Below, one piece after another: positions 50,994-59,718 of a stretch of DNA of 64,000 nt. Position numbers and translations under genes: made by a program. Source of the DNA: Calditrichota bacterium (GTDB lineage: Bacteria; CLD3). The notes below the pieces were generated by a model that did no database searches, was not told the DNA's origin, and saw nothing but the letters and a program-made list of their open reading frames with translations. The stretch's first letter is position 1. The number at the start of each line of letters is the position of its first letter. The stretch covers positions 186,001 through 250,000 of the forward strand of contig QQUF01000008.1 in the NCBI GenBank assembly GCA_008501735.1, written 5' to 3'.

Positions 50994-53078
50994 TTAAGCC
51001 TGAACAGCTTCCAACTTTCTGTTTCTGCCAATCAAGGTTTCGGCGACGAGTAAAATTAAAGTTAGAATCAAAAAGTATTTCCAAAGTTCAAAACCGAATC
51101 TCGACTGTAAAATCGAGTCTTCCAAAGAAGCGTCTTCGACAACCCACAAAAATTCGCCGTCAACCAAATTTTCCAAATCACTTTGGGACAGAAATTCCAA
51201 ATTACTTTCTGTCGGTGGAAAGTTCACAGCGAAAGATTTTAGAGGTTTTTCATTGACTAAAAATCTGTAAAATCCTTTTTGTTCAACTTGTTCAAAAGTA
51301 AGTTTGAGTTCGCTTCCACGAAGTTGAGGATTGATTCTGACAATTTTTTCCGAAGGAGTCAGAACGCTTGAGTTGATTTGTTCCTCTTTGGTTGTTCCGA
51401 TGAATTGGAGTTCCGAATCAGAAGTTAAGTAGGAAATTTTCTCACTTCCTTTGTAAAAAGAAAGGTAAGAAACACTGCGAGAAAGCAAAGGTGGGAAAAT
51501 TCCTTTTACAGGCAAATCCGACCATTGCAAATCAAGTGCAGAAGCGAAAAACAGAACCTTTCCTTTACCTCTCGAAATCTCTTCTAAAAATGTGTCGCTG
51601 TTGGAAAACTTTATGACTTGGTCGTTTTCGACTTTGCTTCCAAGTCTGTAAGCGTAGTAAAATTTTGGTGAATCAATAGTCGGTTTTTTTCGGTCAAAAA
51701 CGCCTTCAAAAATTGGGTGTTCAAAAGAAATTTCACGTAAAGTTAAGTAAGACTCAAATTGACCTGCGTTTCCAAGCGGGTTCAAAATTTCGGGTAATTT
51801 CAGCTCTTTCAGTAAACCACTGTTGTAATTTTTGATGTCAACTCTGTCTCCGAGAAAAAGAACTAAACCTCCGCCATTTTCAACAAAAGATTTTAGTTTT
51901 GACTGAACTGAAGCTGAAAATTCTGCAACATTTGAAAGAATTACTGTGTTGTAATCAGCAAAATTTTCAGAATTTATCAAGTCAGCAGAAATGACTTTAG
52001 GGAAAATTCCTGCTTGGTTTTCAGAGGCTTCCAAAAGAATTTTCAAAAAGTCAGGTTTAAGTTTTTCTGTGTTTGTAACGGCAAGAACTTTTGCTTTGTC
52101 AGGAACTTCAAAAGCAAAAAATGTTTTGTTGTCTTCAAGCAAAGCATCGTCAGGAATTTCGATGTAGCCTTCGTGAATTCCCGATTTTTCAAGGTTAAAA
52201 ATAAATTCAACAGGCGAACTTGAATTTTCTGCAATGTTTAAAGTTTGGTGTCCAACTCTTTTGCCATTGATGAAAATTTGCACGAAAAAATCGGCTAACA
52301 AATTTGGTGAAAAGTTATTCACTTTTGCACTGACTTTGACTTTCTTGCCTTTTGTGAGAATTTGTGAATCAAGGTTTACGTCGCTAATCGAAACATTTTC
52401 GGCTGCTGACTTTACGGACAAAAAGTAAAGTTTAGTTTGTTCATCAAGTTTTAGCTTTTCGCCGAAACCATTCTTTTGCAAATCTGAAATTACGTAAATT
52501 TCTTTGTTCAAATTACTTGAGTTTGCAAGAAGTTCGGAAGCTGTTAAAATCGCTTCTGATAAGTTTCCTTCCGCGTCAGAAGAACTTAACAAGTCAACTT
52601 CTGATGAAAGGTTTGTAAAGTTACGAGTTGGGGTTTTAGGAAGAATTTGTGGATTTTTGTTAGGCAAAACGATTTGAACGTCATCGCCTTTTTTCAAAAA
52701 AGAAATAATTTCTTTGGTCTTGTCTTTGATTTTTGAAAGAGCTTTCTCACCTTGAAATTTTGTTGCACTGCTCAAAGAATTATCGAGAACGATTACGACA
52801 GAAGTTTTTGCGTGGCTTTCGATTCCTGTTCCAAAGTAACCTTCGATTGTCGGACGAGCAAAAGCGAAAACCATCGAAAGAATCGCCAAAGTCCGAATCA
52901 AAAGCAAAAGCCATTGCTTTAGCTTCACTTTTCGCATCTTTTGCTTTTGGAGGATTTTCAAAAACTCAACGTTGGAAAAATCAACGATTTGTAATTTTTG
53001 TTTATTGAGCAAGTGAATGAGAATCGGAATTAATCCTGCAAAAAGTCCGAAGAGTAAGCTAAAATTCAAAAATGTCAT
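50994..53078 (-). CDS. BatA-like membrane protein with VWA domain
   Basis: This 694-residue protein has the N-terminal two-helix anchor and basic segment of the BatA family (FGLFAGLIPILIHLLNK), a second membrane stretch (LLLLIRTLAILSMVFAF), a VWA-type domain with the D-x-S-x-S MIDAS (LDNSLSS), an Ig-like middle part and a C-terminal membrane helix. The start at 53078 has AAGGA upstream. Bat proteins help aerotolerance or large-complex maintenance in Bacteroidota, and usually accompany a MoxR ATPase, which is not adjacent here. It converges with the photolyase gene. Confidence 0.82.
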   Translation of the reverse strand: MTFLNFSLLFGLFAGLIPILIHLLNKQKLQIVDFSNVEFLKILQKQKMRKVKLKQWLLLLIRTLAILSMVFAFARPTIEGYFGTGIESHAKTSVVIVLDNSLSSATKFQGEKALSKIKDKTKEIISFLKKGDDVQIVLPNKNPQILPKTPTRNFTNLSSEVDLLSSSDAEGNLSEAILTASELLANSSNLNKEIYVISDLQKNGFGEKLKLDEQTKLYFLSVKSAAENVSISDVNLDSQILTKGKKVKVSAKVNNFSPNLLADFFVQIFINGKRVGHQTLNIAENSSSPVEFIFNLEKSGIHEGYIEIPDDALLEDNKTFFAFEVPDKAKVLAVTNTEKLKPDFLKILLEASENQAGIFPKVISADLINSENFADYNTVILSNVAEFSASVQSKLKSFVENGGGLVLFLGDRVDIKNYNSGLLKELKLPEILNPLGNAGQFESYLTLREISFEHPIFEGVFDRKKPTIDSPKFYYAYRLGSKVENDQVIKFSNSDTFLEEISRGKGKVLFFASALDLQWSDLPVKGIFPPLLSRSVSYLSFYKGSEKISYLTSDSELQFIGTTKEEQINSSVLTPSEKIVRINPQLRGSELKLTFEQVEQKGFYRFLVNEKPLKSFAVNFPPTESNLEFLSQSDLENLVDGEFLWVVEDASLEDSILQSRFGFELWKYFLILTLILLVAETLIGRNRKLEAVQA

Positions 53079-53108
53079 AAAAATTCCTTTTTTCAAAGAA
53101 GTTAGAAA

Positions 53109-53136
53109 GTAGGGAACAAAAATTTTTGTTCCCTAC
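53109..53136. repeat. Palindromic repeat family A, copy 3
   Basis: A 28-bp perfect palindrome, identical to those at 23892 and 36550, is followed by AAATT. It lies between the Mn/Fe SOD and BatA-like genes, both on the minus strand. Confidence 0.9.
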
Positions 53137-53151
53137 AAATTTTCCTGTATT

Positions 53152-53165
53152 CCGTGTGTTTCGTG
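53152..53165. repeat. Dispersed repeat fragment CCGTGTGTTTCGTG
   Basis: The reverse complement of this stretch matches ACGAAACACACG at 12361. It is likely part of the same dispersed intergenic repeat. Confidence 0.4.
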
Positions 53166-53190
53166 ATTAATCTTCTTTTCGAGTTGAAAC

Positions 53191-53222
53191 AAAAAATCCC
53201 TTGCAAAATTTACAAGGGATTT
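53191..53222 (-). terminator. Terminator after Mn/Fe superoxide dismutase
   Basis: On the minus strand AAATCCCTTG pairs with CAAGGGATTT (53213-53222 with 53194-53203), followed by six T. Confidence 0.88.
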
Positions 53223-53246
53223 AAAAATTAAGAAAGCCGAAAAAAA

Positions 53247-53852
53247 TTATTTTGCAGCAGCATAAAGTGCGTTAGCATTTTCCCAGTTTACAACGTTCCA
53301 GAAAGTTGCGATGAAGTCAGGACGACGGTTTTGGAATTGTAAGTAATAAGCGTGTTCCCAAACGTCTAGAGTAAGAATAGGACTTGCTCCGTCCATTAAA
53401 GGAGTGTCTTCGTTACTTGTTGAAGAGACAACGAGTTTTCCGTCTTTTACGCTTAACCAAGCCCAACCACTTCCGAATTGAGTTGCAGCAGCATTGCTAA
53501 ATTGTTCTTTGAAAGCGTCAAAGCTACCGAACTCAGCAGTAATTGCGTCGCCAAGAGCACCAGTTGGATTTCCGCCACCGTTTGGAGAAAGTGATTTCCA
53601 GTAAAGTGAGTGGTTGTAGTGTTGCCCGGCATTTTTGCGAACTCCGCCACGAATGTTTGCAGGAACTTTGTCAAGATTTTTGATTAAATCTTCTAAATCC
53701 ATATCAGCAAATTCAGTTCCTTCTAAAGCTGCATTTAATTTTGCAATGTAACCAGCGTGGTGTTTTCCGTAGTGAATTTCTAAAATACTTGCTTCAAAAT
53801 TTGGTGCAAGGTCATTAAAACCGTAATCAAGAGCATCTTGTGTAAAAGCCAT
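53247..53852 (-). CDS. Superoxide dismutase (Mn/Fe family)
   Basis: This 201-residue cytoplasmic enzyme converts superoxide to oxygen and hydrogen peroxide. The metal ligands are in their usual places (first His in ILEIHYGKHHAGY, second in AGQHYNHSLYW, then Asp and His in LDVWEHAYYLQFQNRRPD). The FQNRRPD sequence is more usual for Mn-type or metal-flexible enzymes than for strict Fe-type. No signal peptide is present, so it differs in location from the predicted exported nickel enzyme at 23941. Confidence 0.96.
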   Translation of the reverse strand: MAFTQDALDYGFNDLAPNFEASILEIHYGKHHAGYIAKLNAALEGTEFADMDLEDLIKNLDKVPANIRGGVRKNAGQHYNHSLYWKSLSPNGGGNPTGALGDAITAEFGSFDAFKEQFSNAAATQFGSGWAWLSVKDGKLVVSSTSNEDTPLMDGASPILTLDVWEHAYYLQFQNRRPDFIATFWNVVNWENANALYAAAK

Positions 53853-53976
53853 TTTTTTACCTTTGTTTTTTTATTGTGTAAGTTTAGTTAAAATCAAAAA
53901 ATTCAAGACAACTAAAATAAAATATTTTACTGAAAATCCAAATTCAAATCACGGATTAGTACGGATTTCTAAAGAA

Positions 53977-54000
53977 GTAGAGATGCAGGGTTGTGCGTCT
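53977..54000. repeat. Palindromic repeat family B, copy 4 (degenerate)
   Basis: GTAGAGATGCAG followed by GTGCGTCT is a degraded member of the family, just downstream of selB. The 155-base gap between the SOD and selB shows no gene. Confidence 0.55.
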
Positions 54001-54007
54001 AAAAAGT

Positions 54008-55906
54008 TTAATTTCTAATTCTAACGTCGCCTTGTCTTTTGGTCAAACCAATTGAATCGAAAAATTCAAGGAGTGGAATTGAATTTTTACGAGAACAATT
54101 TGAAAGCTCTTTGAAATCAGTAACATTTAGAGAATCGTTTGTTTCAAAAAACTTTAAGGTTTTGTTTTTTAGTTCTTCAAGTTTGGATTTAAGCAAATAG
54201 AATTTTGGTGAAATCCAAATTATTTTTCCTTCTTCTGTCAAAAGGTCTAAGAATATTTTTCCTTGTTCGCTTGAGACTCCAACTTCTTTTGAAAAATCTT
54301 CTAAGTTTGGTGTTGAAACTCCGAATTTCTCAAGTGAGACCAAAACCTTATCATAGTTTTTTTGCTCTTCTTCTGAAAGTGTAATTGCAAAACTTAAAAG
54401 TGAAACAGAGTTTTGATTTTGCTTGAGTTTTTTCTCTTCGACTAATTTTTCTAAAGCTAATTCAAGAACAGGTAATGCAATTTGTTTGAGTTTTGAGAAA
54501 AGTTCGGCTTTTTTAATTCCGAGAGATTTTGGGTTTCTTTCGTGAAAAATTCCAACTAAACCAAGCATTTTTCTTTGTGCTGAAATCAAATTTTCCGAGT
54601 GGTAAAAAGCAGTTTTGGATTTCTTACCAAGTCTGAAAATTTTTTCTTCGGCTTCAAGTTCAGTCAAAAATGTTTCTACTTTAGAAATTTCAAAACCACT
54701 TTTGGCAGAAATTTCACTTGTACGAATTGGGTCTAAATTTGAGTGCAAAATTAAGTTTTCGACTAATTCTTGAGGAGTTCCTTTTTCTAGAGTTTTTAGA
54801 GTTTCGATTGATTTTGGAGCAGAAAGTTTTCGTTTTGGTGGATTTGTGTCAACGATTTTTCCACCACCAATTGTAATTTCTGGTGAGTAACGTCGGAGTA
54901 TAAACTTGTCATTTTTTAGGCAAACAACAGGTTCTTCAAGTCTAAGTTGTGCGAATGCTTTTTCTCCAGCTTTGAGTTCTTTTTGTCCGTAAAAATAGAT
55001 TCTTGCAAACACTTCTTTTGTCGCTAACTGAACTCGCAAACGCATTCTGTTTTGCAATGAAATTGGCGAAGATTTTAAAAGCTGAATTTGTGTGTCAAGA
55101 AAAAGGGTCGGTTCTAAGAATTCTGAAATTGAAACAACAGAACCTCTTTTGGTTTCATTTTTTTCTATTCCTGCAAGGTTGAGAGCTGTTCTGTCTCCAG
55201 TCTGAATTTGTGAAACATCTTTTTGGTGAACTTGGATTTTGCGGACTTTTGTTTTTAGCTTTTGCGGGAAAAGCTCGACTTCTTCACCGACTGCCAAACT
55301 TCCTGAAACAACAGTTCCAGTAACAACAGTTCCGAAACCTTTTACAGAAAAACTTCTGTCAACATTGAGCCGAAAAATTCCTAATGAGGGTTTTACTTCC
55401 GAGTTCTTTTCAATCCAACTTAAAATGTGATTTCGGATTTCCCTAATTCCACTTTCGTCAATTGCTGAGAATTCAAAGATTTCAGAATTTTCTAAAAAAG
55501 TGCCTTTGGTTAGGTCTTTTATTTCCTCTTTGACAAGCTCAATCCATTCTTTGTCGGCAAGGTCAGTTTTGGTGAGAACAACAATTCCGTCTTTTATTTC
55601 GAGTAAGTTCAGAATGTCAAAATGTTCACGAGTTTGCGGCATAATTCCGTCGTCTGCAGCAATTATCAAAACAGTAAAGTCAAGGTTGCAAACCCCAGTT
55701 ACCATATTTTTTATAAATTTTTCGTGTCCAGGAACGTCAATAATTGTGATTGAATCTTTCCAGTAGGCAAAACCGATGTCAATTGTGATACCACGTTTCT
55801 TCTCTTCAGGTAAGTAATCAGTGTCAATTCCTGTCAAGGCTCTTACGAATGAAGTTTTTCCGTGGTCGATATGACCAGCTGTTCCGATAATTGTGTGTTT
55901 TTGCAT
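54008..55906 (-). CDS. selB: Selenocysteine-specific elongation factor SelB
   Basis: This GTPase brings selenocysteyl-tRNA to the ribosome at UGA codons with a SECIS hairpin. The 632-residue protein has the EF-Tu-like G domain (AGHIDHGKTS P-loop, DIGFAYW, DVPGHEKF, TKTDLADK), domains 2-3, and the four winged-helix repeats in the C-terminal half (about 370-632) that bind SECIS RNA. selA, selC and selD are not in the window. A separate terminator before this gene means it has its own promoter. Confidence 0.95.
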   Translation of the reverse strand: MQKHTIIGTAGHIDHGKTSFVRALTGIDTDYLPEEKKRGITIDIGFAYWKDSITIIDVPGHEKFIKNMVTGVCNLDFTVLIIAADDGIMPQTREHFDILNLLEIKDGIVVLTKTDLADKEWIELVKEEIKDLTKGTFLENSEIFEFSAIDESGIREIRNHILSWIEKNSEVKPSLGIFRLNVDRSFSVKGFGTVVTGTVVSGSLAVGEEVELFPQKLKTKVRKIQVHQKDVSQIQTGDRTALNLAGIEKNETKRGSVVSISEFLEPTLFLDTQIQLLKSSPISLQNRMRLRVQLATKEVFARIYFYGQKELKAGEKAFAQLRLEEPVVCLKNDKFILRRYSPEITIGGGKIVDTNPPKRKLSAPKSIETLKTLEKGTPQELVENLILHSNLDPIRTSEISAKSGFEISKVETFLTELEAEEKIFRLGKKSKTAFYHSENLISAQRKMLGLVGIFHERNPKSLGIKKAELFSKLKQIALPVLELALEKLVEEKKLKQNQNSVSLLSFAITLSEEEQKNYDKVLVSLEKFGVSTPNLEDFSKEVGVSSEQGKIFLDLLTEEGKIIWISPKFYLLKSKLEELKNKTLKFFETNDSLNVTDFKELSNCSRKNSIPLLEFFDSIGLTKRQGDVRIRN

Positions 55907-55930
55907 AGATTTTAAAGGGGAAGTTTTGGA

Positions 55931-55968
55931 GAAAAAGAAACCTGAAAGACATTCAATCTTTCAGGTTT
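55931..55968 (-). terminator. Terminator between HD-GYP gene and selB
   Basis: On the minus strand the 12-bp stem AAACCTGAAAGA / TCTTTCAGGTTT is followed by CTTTTTC. It separates the HD-GYP gene from selB. Confidence 0.85.
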
Positions 55969-55974
55969 GAAATT

Positions 55975-57774
55975 TTAGTAAGTCGTAACGGTTTTTTCTT
56001 TTAGTCTTTGCTCAATTTGTTTTTGTTTCTCTTCAAAGCACTTTTGAGCGTGTTCTTTGTAAACAGTGTAATCGTAAGTTTTGCCTTCAAACTCGAAAGT
56101 ATCAAGTTGGTTCGGGTGAAGTTCATTTTTTGCGTATTCGGCACAATATCCGGATTCCACAAAGGCTTTTAAAATATCGCCGTCAATGTGTTTGTCTTTT
56201 ACGAAGAATCCTAAAATTCTCATCGCTTCGGACATTTTCTTACCGTCTTTATAAGGTCTGTCTTGAGCGGTTAAGGCTTCAAAAATATCTGCAACCGCCA
56301 TAATTTTTGCTTCTAAAGAAAGTTCGTCTTCTGTCAAACCTTTTGGGTAACCTGTTCCAATCAGAGTTTCGTGATGACCTCCTGCAAACTCAGGAACATT
56401 TCTAAGCTTTTTCGGATAAGGAAGGCTCTCGAGCATATCAATTGTAACCACAATGTGATGGTTAATGACATTTCTTTCCTCTGGTGTTAAAGTTCCTTTA
56501 CGAATTGAAAGGTTGTAAACTTCATTTTCACTAAGGAAGTTCTGGTTCTCACCGTCAACTGTGACTTTATATTTTGTTGCGATTGAATTAATTCTTTCGA
56601 TTTTGTCATCCGAAAGGAATTCACCACCAACGTTTACTTGTTTGATAAAATTACAATCATCTTCGATTTCGCTAATTTTTGATTGAAGTTCAGCCTCTAA
56701 GACTTGAGCCTCATTAGATTTACCTTCAGCGAGAAGTTCAGCTTTTTTCTCAAGAGACTCAATCTTCACATCACGTTTTAGAATTTCGAATCTCGTTACA
56801 ACTGTGTGAACTCTGTCGTAAATCGTTTCCAATTTCGTTGCTTTGTCAACCACGTATTCAGGAGTTGTGATTTTCCCAATGTCGTGTAACCAACCTGCAA
56901 CTTTAAGTTCGTGCATATTTTCAGGTGAGAATTTTACTTTTGCAAAACGTCCTTCTTTAGTTTTGTGAATTGCTTCCGCAATCATCAAAGTTACTTCTGC
57001 AACTCGGCGAATATGACCACCTGTGTAAGGAGATTTTTCATCAATTGCTCCAGCAATAACTTGGATAAATGCTTCGAGTAAATCGCTAAGCCCTTTGATG
57101 AGTTGAGTGTTTGTCAATGCAATTGCTGCTTGAGAAGCCAAAGATTCTATTATTTTTTGCGTTTCTTTGGAGAAAGAAATAATTTCGTTTTCTTTGTCTT
57201 GAGCGTTTAATAGTTGAAGAACGCCAATGATTTCATTTTCGTGGTTTTTGAGAGGAATTACTAACATTGATGTTGAGCGGTAGCCTGTTTTTTGGTCAAA
57301 ACCTTTTGTTCCTTGAAAATCAAATCCACTGACTTCGTAAACATCTGGAATGTTGACAGTTTCTCCTGTAATTGCTACGTAAGCTGCAACTTGCTCGTGG
57401 TTTGGTTTCCCATCAGGAAAAAGTTTAATCGGATAAAATGGACATTCAATACCTGTCGTTCCACCCATTTTGAAGTTGAGCGAAGCAGTACGTAGAATTT
57501 CAAATTTCAAATGTTTGTCGTCGTCAGAAGTTCTGTAAAGCGTTCCTCCGTCTGCGTTTGTAAATTCCATCGCAGCAGTAACGATTAGTTCAAGTAGAAC
57601 ATTTAAATTAGATTCAGCAGAAAGTGCCGTTCCGATTTGATTTAGTTTTGTAAAATTATGTTGTTGAGTCTTAAAAATTGAATCAACGGATTCTCTGAGT
57701 TTATCGAGATTTGCACCAAGTTGTTCTTTTGGGCAACTTTCGAGTTCTTTAAAAATCTTGTTTAAGTTTTGCAT
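55975..57774 (-). CDS. GAF and HD-GYP domain cyclic-di-GMP phosphodiesterase
   Basis: This 599-residue regulator has a GAF domain (about 45-225) and a C-terminal HD-GYP domain. The metal site motifs are present: GGHIRRVAEV, HDIGK and HHET-x2-GTGYPKGL (GYP retained). A helical insertion of about 100 residues (including KKAELLAEGKSNEAQVLEAELQ and MDSIA-like parts) lies between the HDIGK and GYP motifs. It likely lowers cyclic-di-GMP in response to a ligand or redox signal at the GAF domain. The signal is unknown. Confidence 0.9.
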   Translation of the reverse strand: MQNLNKIFKELESCPKEQLGANLDKLRESVDSIFKTQQHNFTKLNQIGTALSAESNLNVLLELIVTAAMEFTNADGGTLYRTSDDDKHLKFEILRTASLNFKMGGTTGIECPFYPIKLFPDGKPNHEQVAAYVAITGETVNIPDVYEVSGFDFQGTKGFDQKTGYRSTSMLVIPLKNHENEIIGVLQLLNAQDKENEIISFSKETQKIIESLASQAAIALTNTQLIKGLSDLLEAFIQVIAGAIDEKSPYTGGHIRRVAEVTLMIAEAIHKTKEGRFAKVKFSPENMHELKVAGWLHDIGKITTPEYVVDKATKLETIYDRVHTVVTRFEILKRDVKIESLEKKAELLAEGKSNEAQVLEAELQSKISEIEDDCNFIKQVNVGGEFLSDDKIERINSIATKYKVTVDGENQNFLSENEVYNLSIRKGTLTPEERNVINHHIVVTIDMLESLPYPKKLRNVPEFAGGHHETLIGTGYPKGLTEDELSLEAKIMAVADIFEALTAQDRPYKDGKKMSEAMRILGFFVKDKHIDGDILKAFVESGYCAEYAKNELHPNQLDTFEFEGKTYDYTVYKEHAQKCFEEKQKQIEQRLKEKTVTTY

Positions 57775-57813
57775 TTTGCTCTTTCTTAAAAATTATGTTG
57801 TCGTTTGCAAAAG

Positions 57814-58380
57814 TTACGACTCATCTTCTCTTTTGTCTGAGTCAGGATTTTGGGCTTGTGGCATAAAATCCTCTTCAGAATATTTTTCTTTGTTTTGTTT
57901 TGTATCTTTTTCTTCGTCTTCCTGTTTAGGAAGTTCTGTTCTTTGGCTTTGTTTTGTTCTTTCTCTTTCTTTTTCGTTAATTTCTCTTCTTACAATTTGT
58001 AAAACTCTTCCTTCATCAAAAGAAGAATTTTCCTGCTTAGGTAAATCGACCTGTGCTTCAAGTTCCAAAGGTCCAATAAAACCCGAAACTAAATTGTAAA
58101 TTACAACTGCAATTGCAACTAAAATTGTTGTAAAGAAACTTGAAAATATCGAAGCAAAAAGTGAAAAAAATGTAGCTGTGAGTGTTCCAAGAGTTGATAA
58201 GTCAGAAACCTGTTGGCTTAAGTTATAATCTAATTCCGAGATTCCTGAAAAAAGGCTTAACAAGAATGAAAAGAAAAACATAAAGTATAGAAAAAAAACA
58301 ATTGTGTTAATCACAAATGCAATTTTTACAACGGGCCAAACTGGGATTCGGTTAAGAGAAATTTTAGTAATTTGGGACAT
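57814..58380 (-). CDS. Membrane protein with DUF3566-like pattern
   Basis: This 188-residue protein has two hydrophobic segments (about 15-42 and 70-103) and a long polar tail (from about 115) rich in Lys/Glu. The N-terminus ISLNRIPVWPVVKIAFVIN fits the DUF3566 family, a weak family-level match by eye. The start has GGAGAA upstream. It lies between surA and the HD-GYP gene on the minus strand. Function unknown. Confidence 0.55.
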   Translation of the reverse strand: MSQITKISLNRIPVWPVVKIAFVINTIVFFLYFMFFFSFLLSLFSGISELDYNLSQQVSDLSTLGTLTATFFSLFASIFSSFFTTILVAIAVVIYNLVSGFIGPLELEAQVDLPKQENSSFDEGRVLQIVRREINEKERERTKQSQRTELPKQEDEEKDTKQNKEKYSEEDFMPQAQNPDSDKREDES

Positions 58381-58425
58381 TTTTTCTCCAAGATTCTACT
58401 ACTGGTTTTAGATAACTACAAAAAA

Positions 58426-59718
58426 CTACTCATTATTCTGTCTAATTTCGATGAAAACATTTTCTTTCAAACTTTCCACCCATTTTTGGTACTCTTTTTC
58501 TTTTTTGAAATTGAGTGCGAAACCTTGAAGTTGCTCCCAATCTTCATCTAAAGACAAATCTCTTGGTGGCTTTCTTTCTTCGAGTCTTAGCAAATGAAAA
58601 CCGAATTCACTTTTAAAAGGCTCGCTAATCTCATTTTCTTTTAATTTCGTGATTTGTTCGCGAAAAGCACCGTTTGTGAGTTTCCCAATTTCAAACCAAC
58701 CTAAGTTTCCACCTTTGAAAGCAGTTTCTTTATCCAAAGAATATTTTTGAGCTAAATCTTCGAAAGTTGTGCTTCCATTTTCGATTCTGTCTTTAAAACT
58801 TTTCAAAGTATCCAAAACAGCTTTTTCATCGTTTGAAGAAGTTCTAAAACCTGAAAGAATGTGTCTTGTGTTGATTTTTTCTCCACGTCTTTCAAGTAGT
58901 TGAATAATGTGAAAACCGAATTGAGTTTCAACAAGGTCAGAAATTTCATTTTGTTCAAGTCCAAAAGCGACTTTTTCAAATTCTTTTACAAAAACACCTC
59001 TTTCAACCCAACCAAGTTCTCCGCCGTTTTGACTTGAACCAGGGTCGTCAGAAAAACTTTCTGCAAGGTCTGCGAAATTCCCGCCTTTTTTAAGAGAGTC
59101 TTGAATTGCAATAATTTTTTGTAAAGCTAATTCTCTTGCTCCACCACCAGCTAAAGCGTCAAGTAAAATGTGGCTTAGTCTTACTGATTCATCAACTTGT
59201 GGCAAACTATCTTTTTCAGCAGCATAAAATCTTTCTACCTCATTTCTTGAGACAGTGAGTTTTGCAAATCTCTCTCGTTGTAATTTTTCTACTTTAAGGT
59301 TTTTCGTGATTTCTTGGCGGTATTTTCGGCGAATTGCTCGTAAGGAGTAACCAAGTTGCTCTATCAATTTGTCTTCGGTTCCGAAGTAACCCATCATTCT
59401 GTCAATTTGTTCTTCAACAGCTTGTTGGACTTGTGCAGCATCAACTTCAACTGTGTCATCAATTGCTTTTGCCAAAATTACTTTTTGACTGATTAGTCTC
59501 TGTAAAACGTCGTTTCTGATTTCTTCAAGTTCGGATTCGCTTTTGTCTAACGAATTGCTTTGGTAAAGCATATTTTGGACAAATTGCTCAATTTCACTTG
59601 CCAAAATTATTTCGTCATCAACAACTGCAATGACTTTGTCTATCACTTCTTGTGCAAAAAGTGTTTTCGCTGAGAAGATTAGTGTAAGCGTAAGAATTAG
59701 TATTTTTAGTGAGTTCAT
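58426..59718 (-). CDS. surA: Periplasmic chaperone/prolyl isomerase SurA-like
   Basis: This 430-residue exported foldase has a signal peptide (ILILTLTLIFSAKTLFA), a SurA N-terminal domain (about 20-165) and two parvulin-type rotamase domains (about 175-275 and 285-380; repeated GGNLGWFEIGKLT and NGGELGWVERGVF signatures). It helps outer-membrane proteins fold. Its ATG overlaps the upstream gene's stop by four bases (ATGA at 59715-59718), so the pair is coupled. Confidence 0.92.
   Translation of the reverse strand: MNSLKILILTLTLIFSAKTLFAQEVIDKVIAVVDDEIILASEIEQFVQNMLYQSNSLDKSESELEEIRNDVLQRLISQKVILAKAIDDTVEVDAAQVQQAVEEQIDRMMGYFGTEDKLIEQLGYSLRAIRRKYRQEITKNLKVEKLQRERFAKLTVSRNEVERFYAAEKDSLPQVDESVRLSHILLDALAGGGARELALQKIIAIQDSLKKGGNFADLAESFSDDPGSSQNGGELGWVERGVFVKEFEKVAFGLEQNEISDLVETQFGFHIIQLLERRGEKINTRHILSGFRTSSNDEKAVLDTLKSFKDRIENGSTTFEDLAQKYSLDKETAFKGGNLGWFEIGKLTNGAFREQITKLKENEISEPFKSEFGFHLLRLEERKPPRDLSLDEDWEQLQGFALNFKKEKEYQKWVESLKENVFIEIRQNNE

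Noticed and set aside
23892-54000. CRISPR-like array of repeated palindromes
   Set aside because: The repeats are single, widely scattered and have no regular spacers. No cas genes are present.
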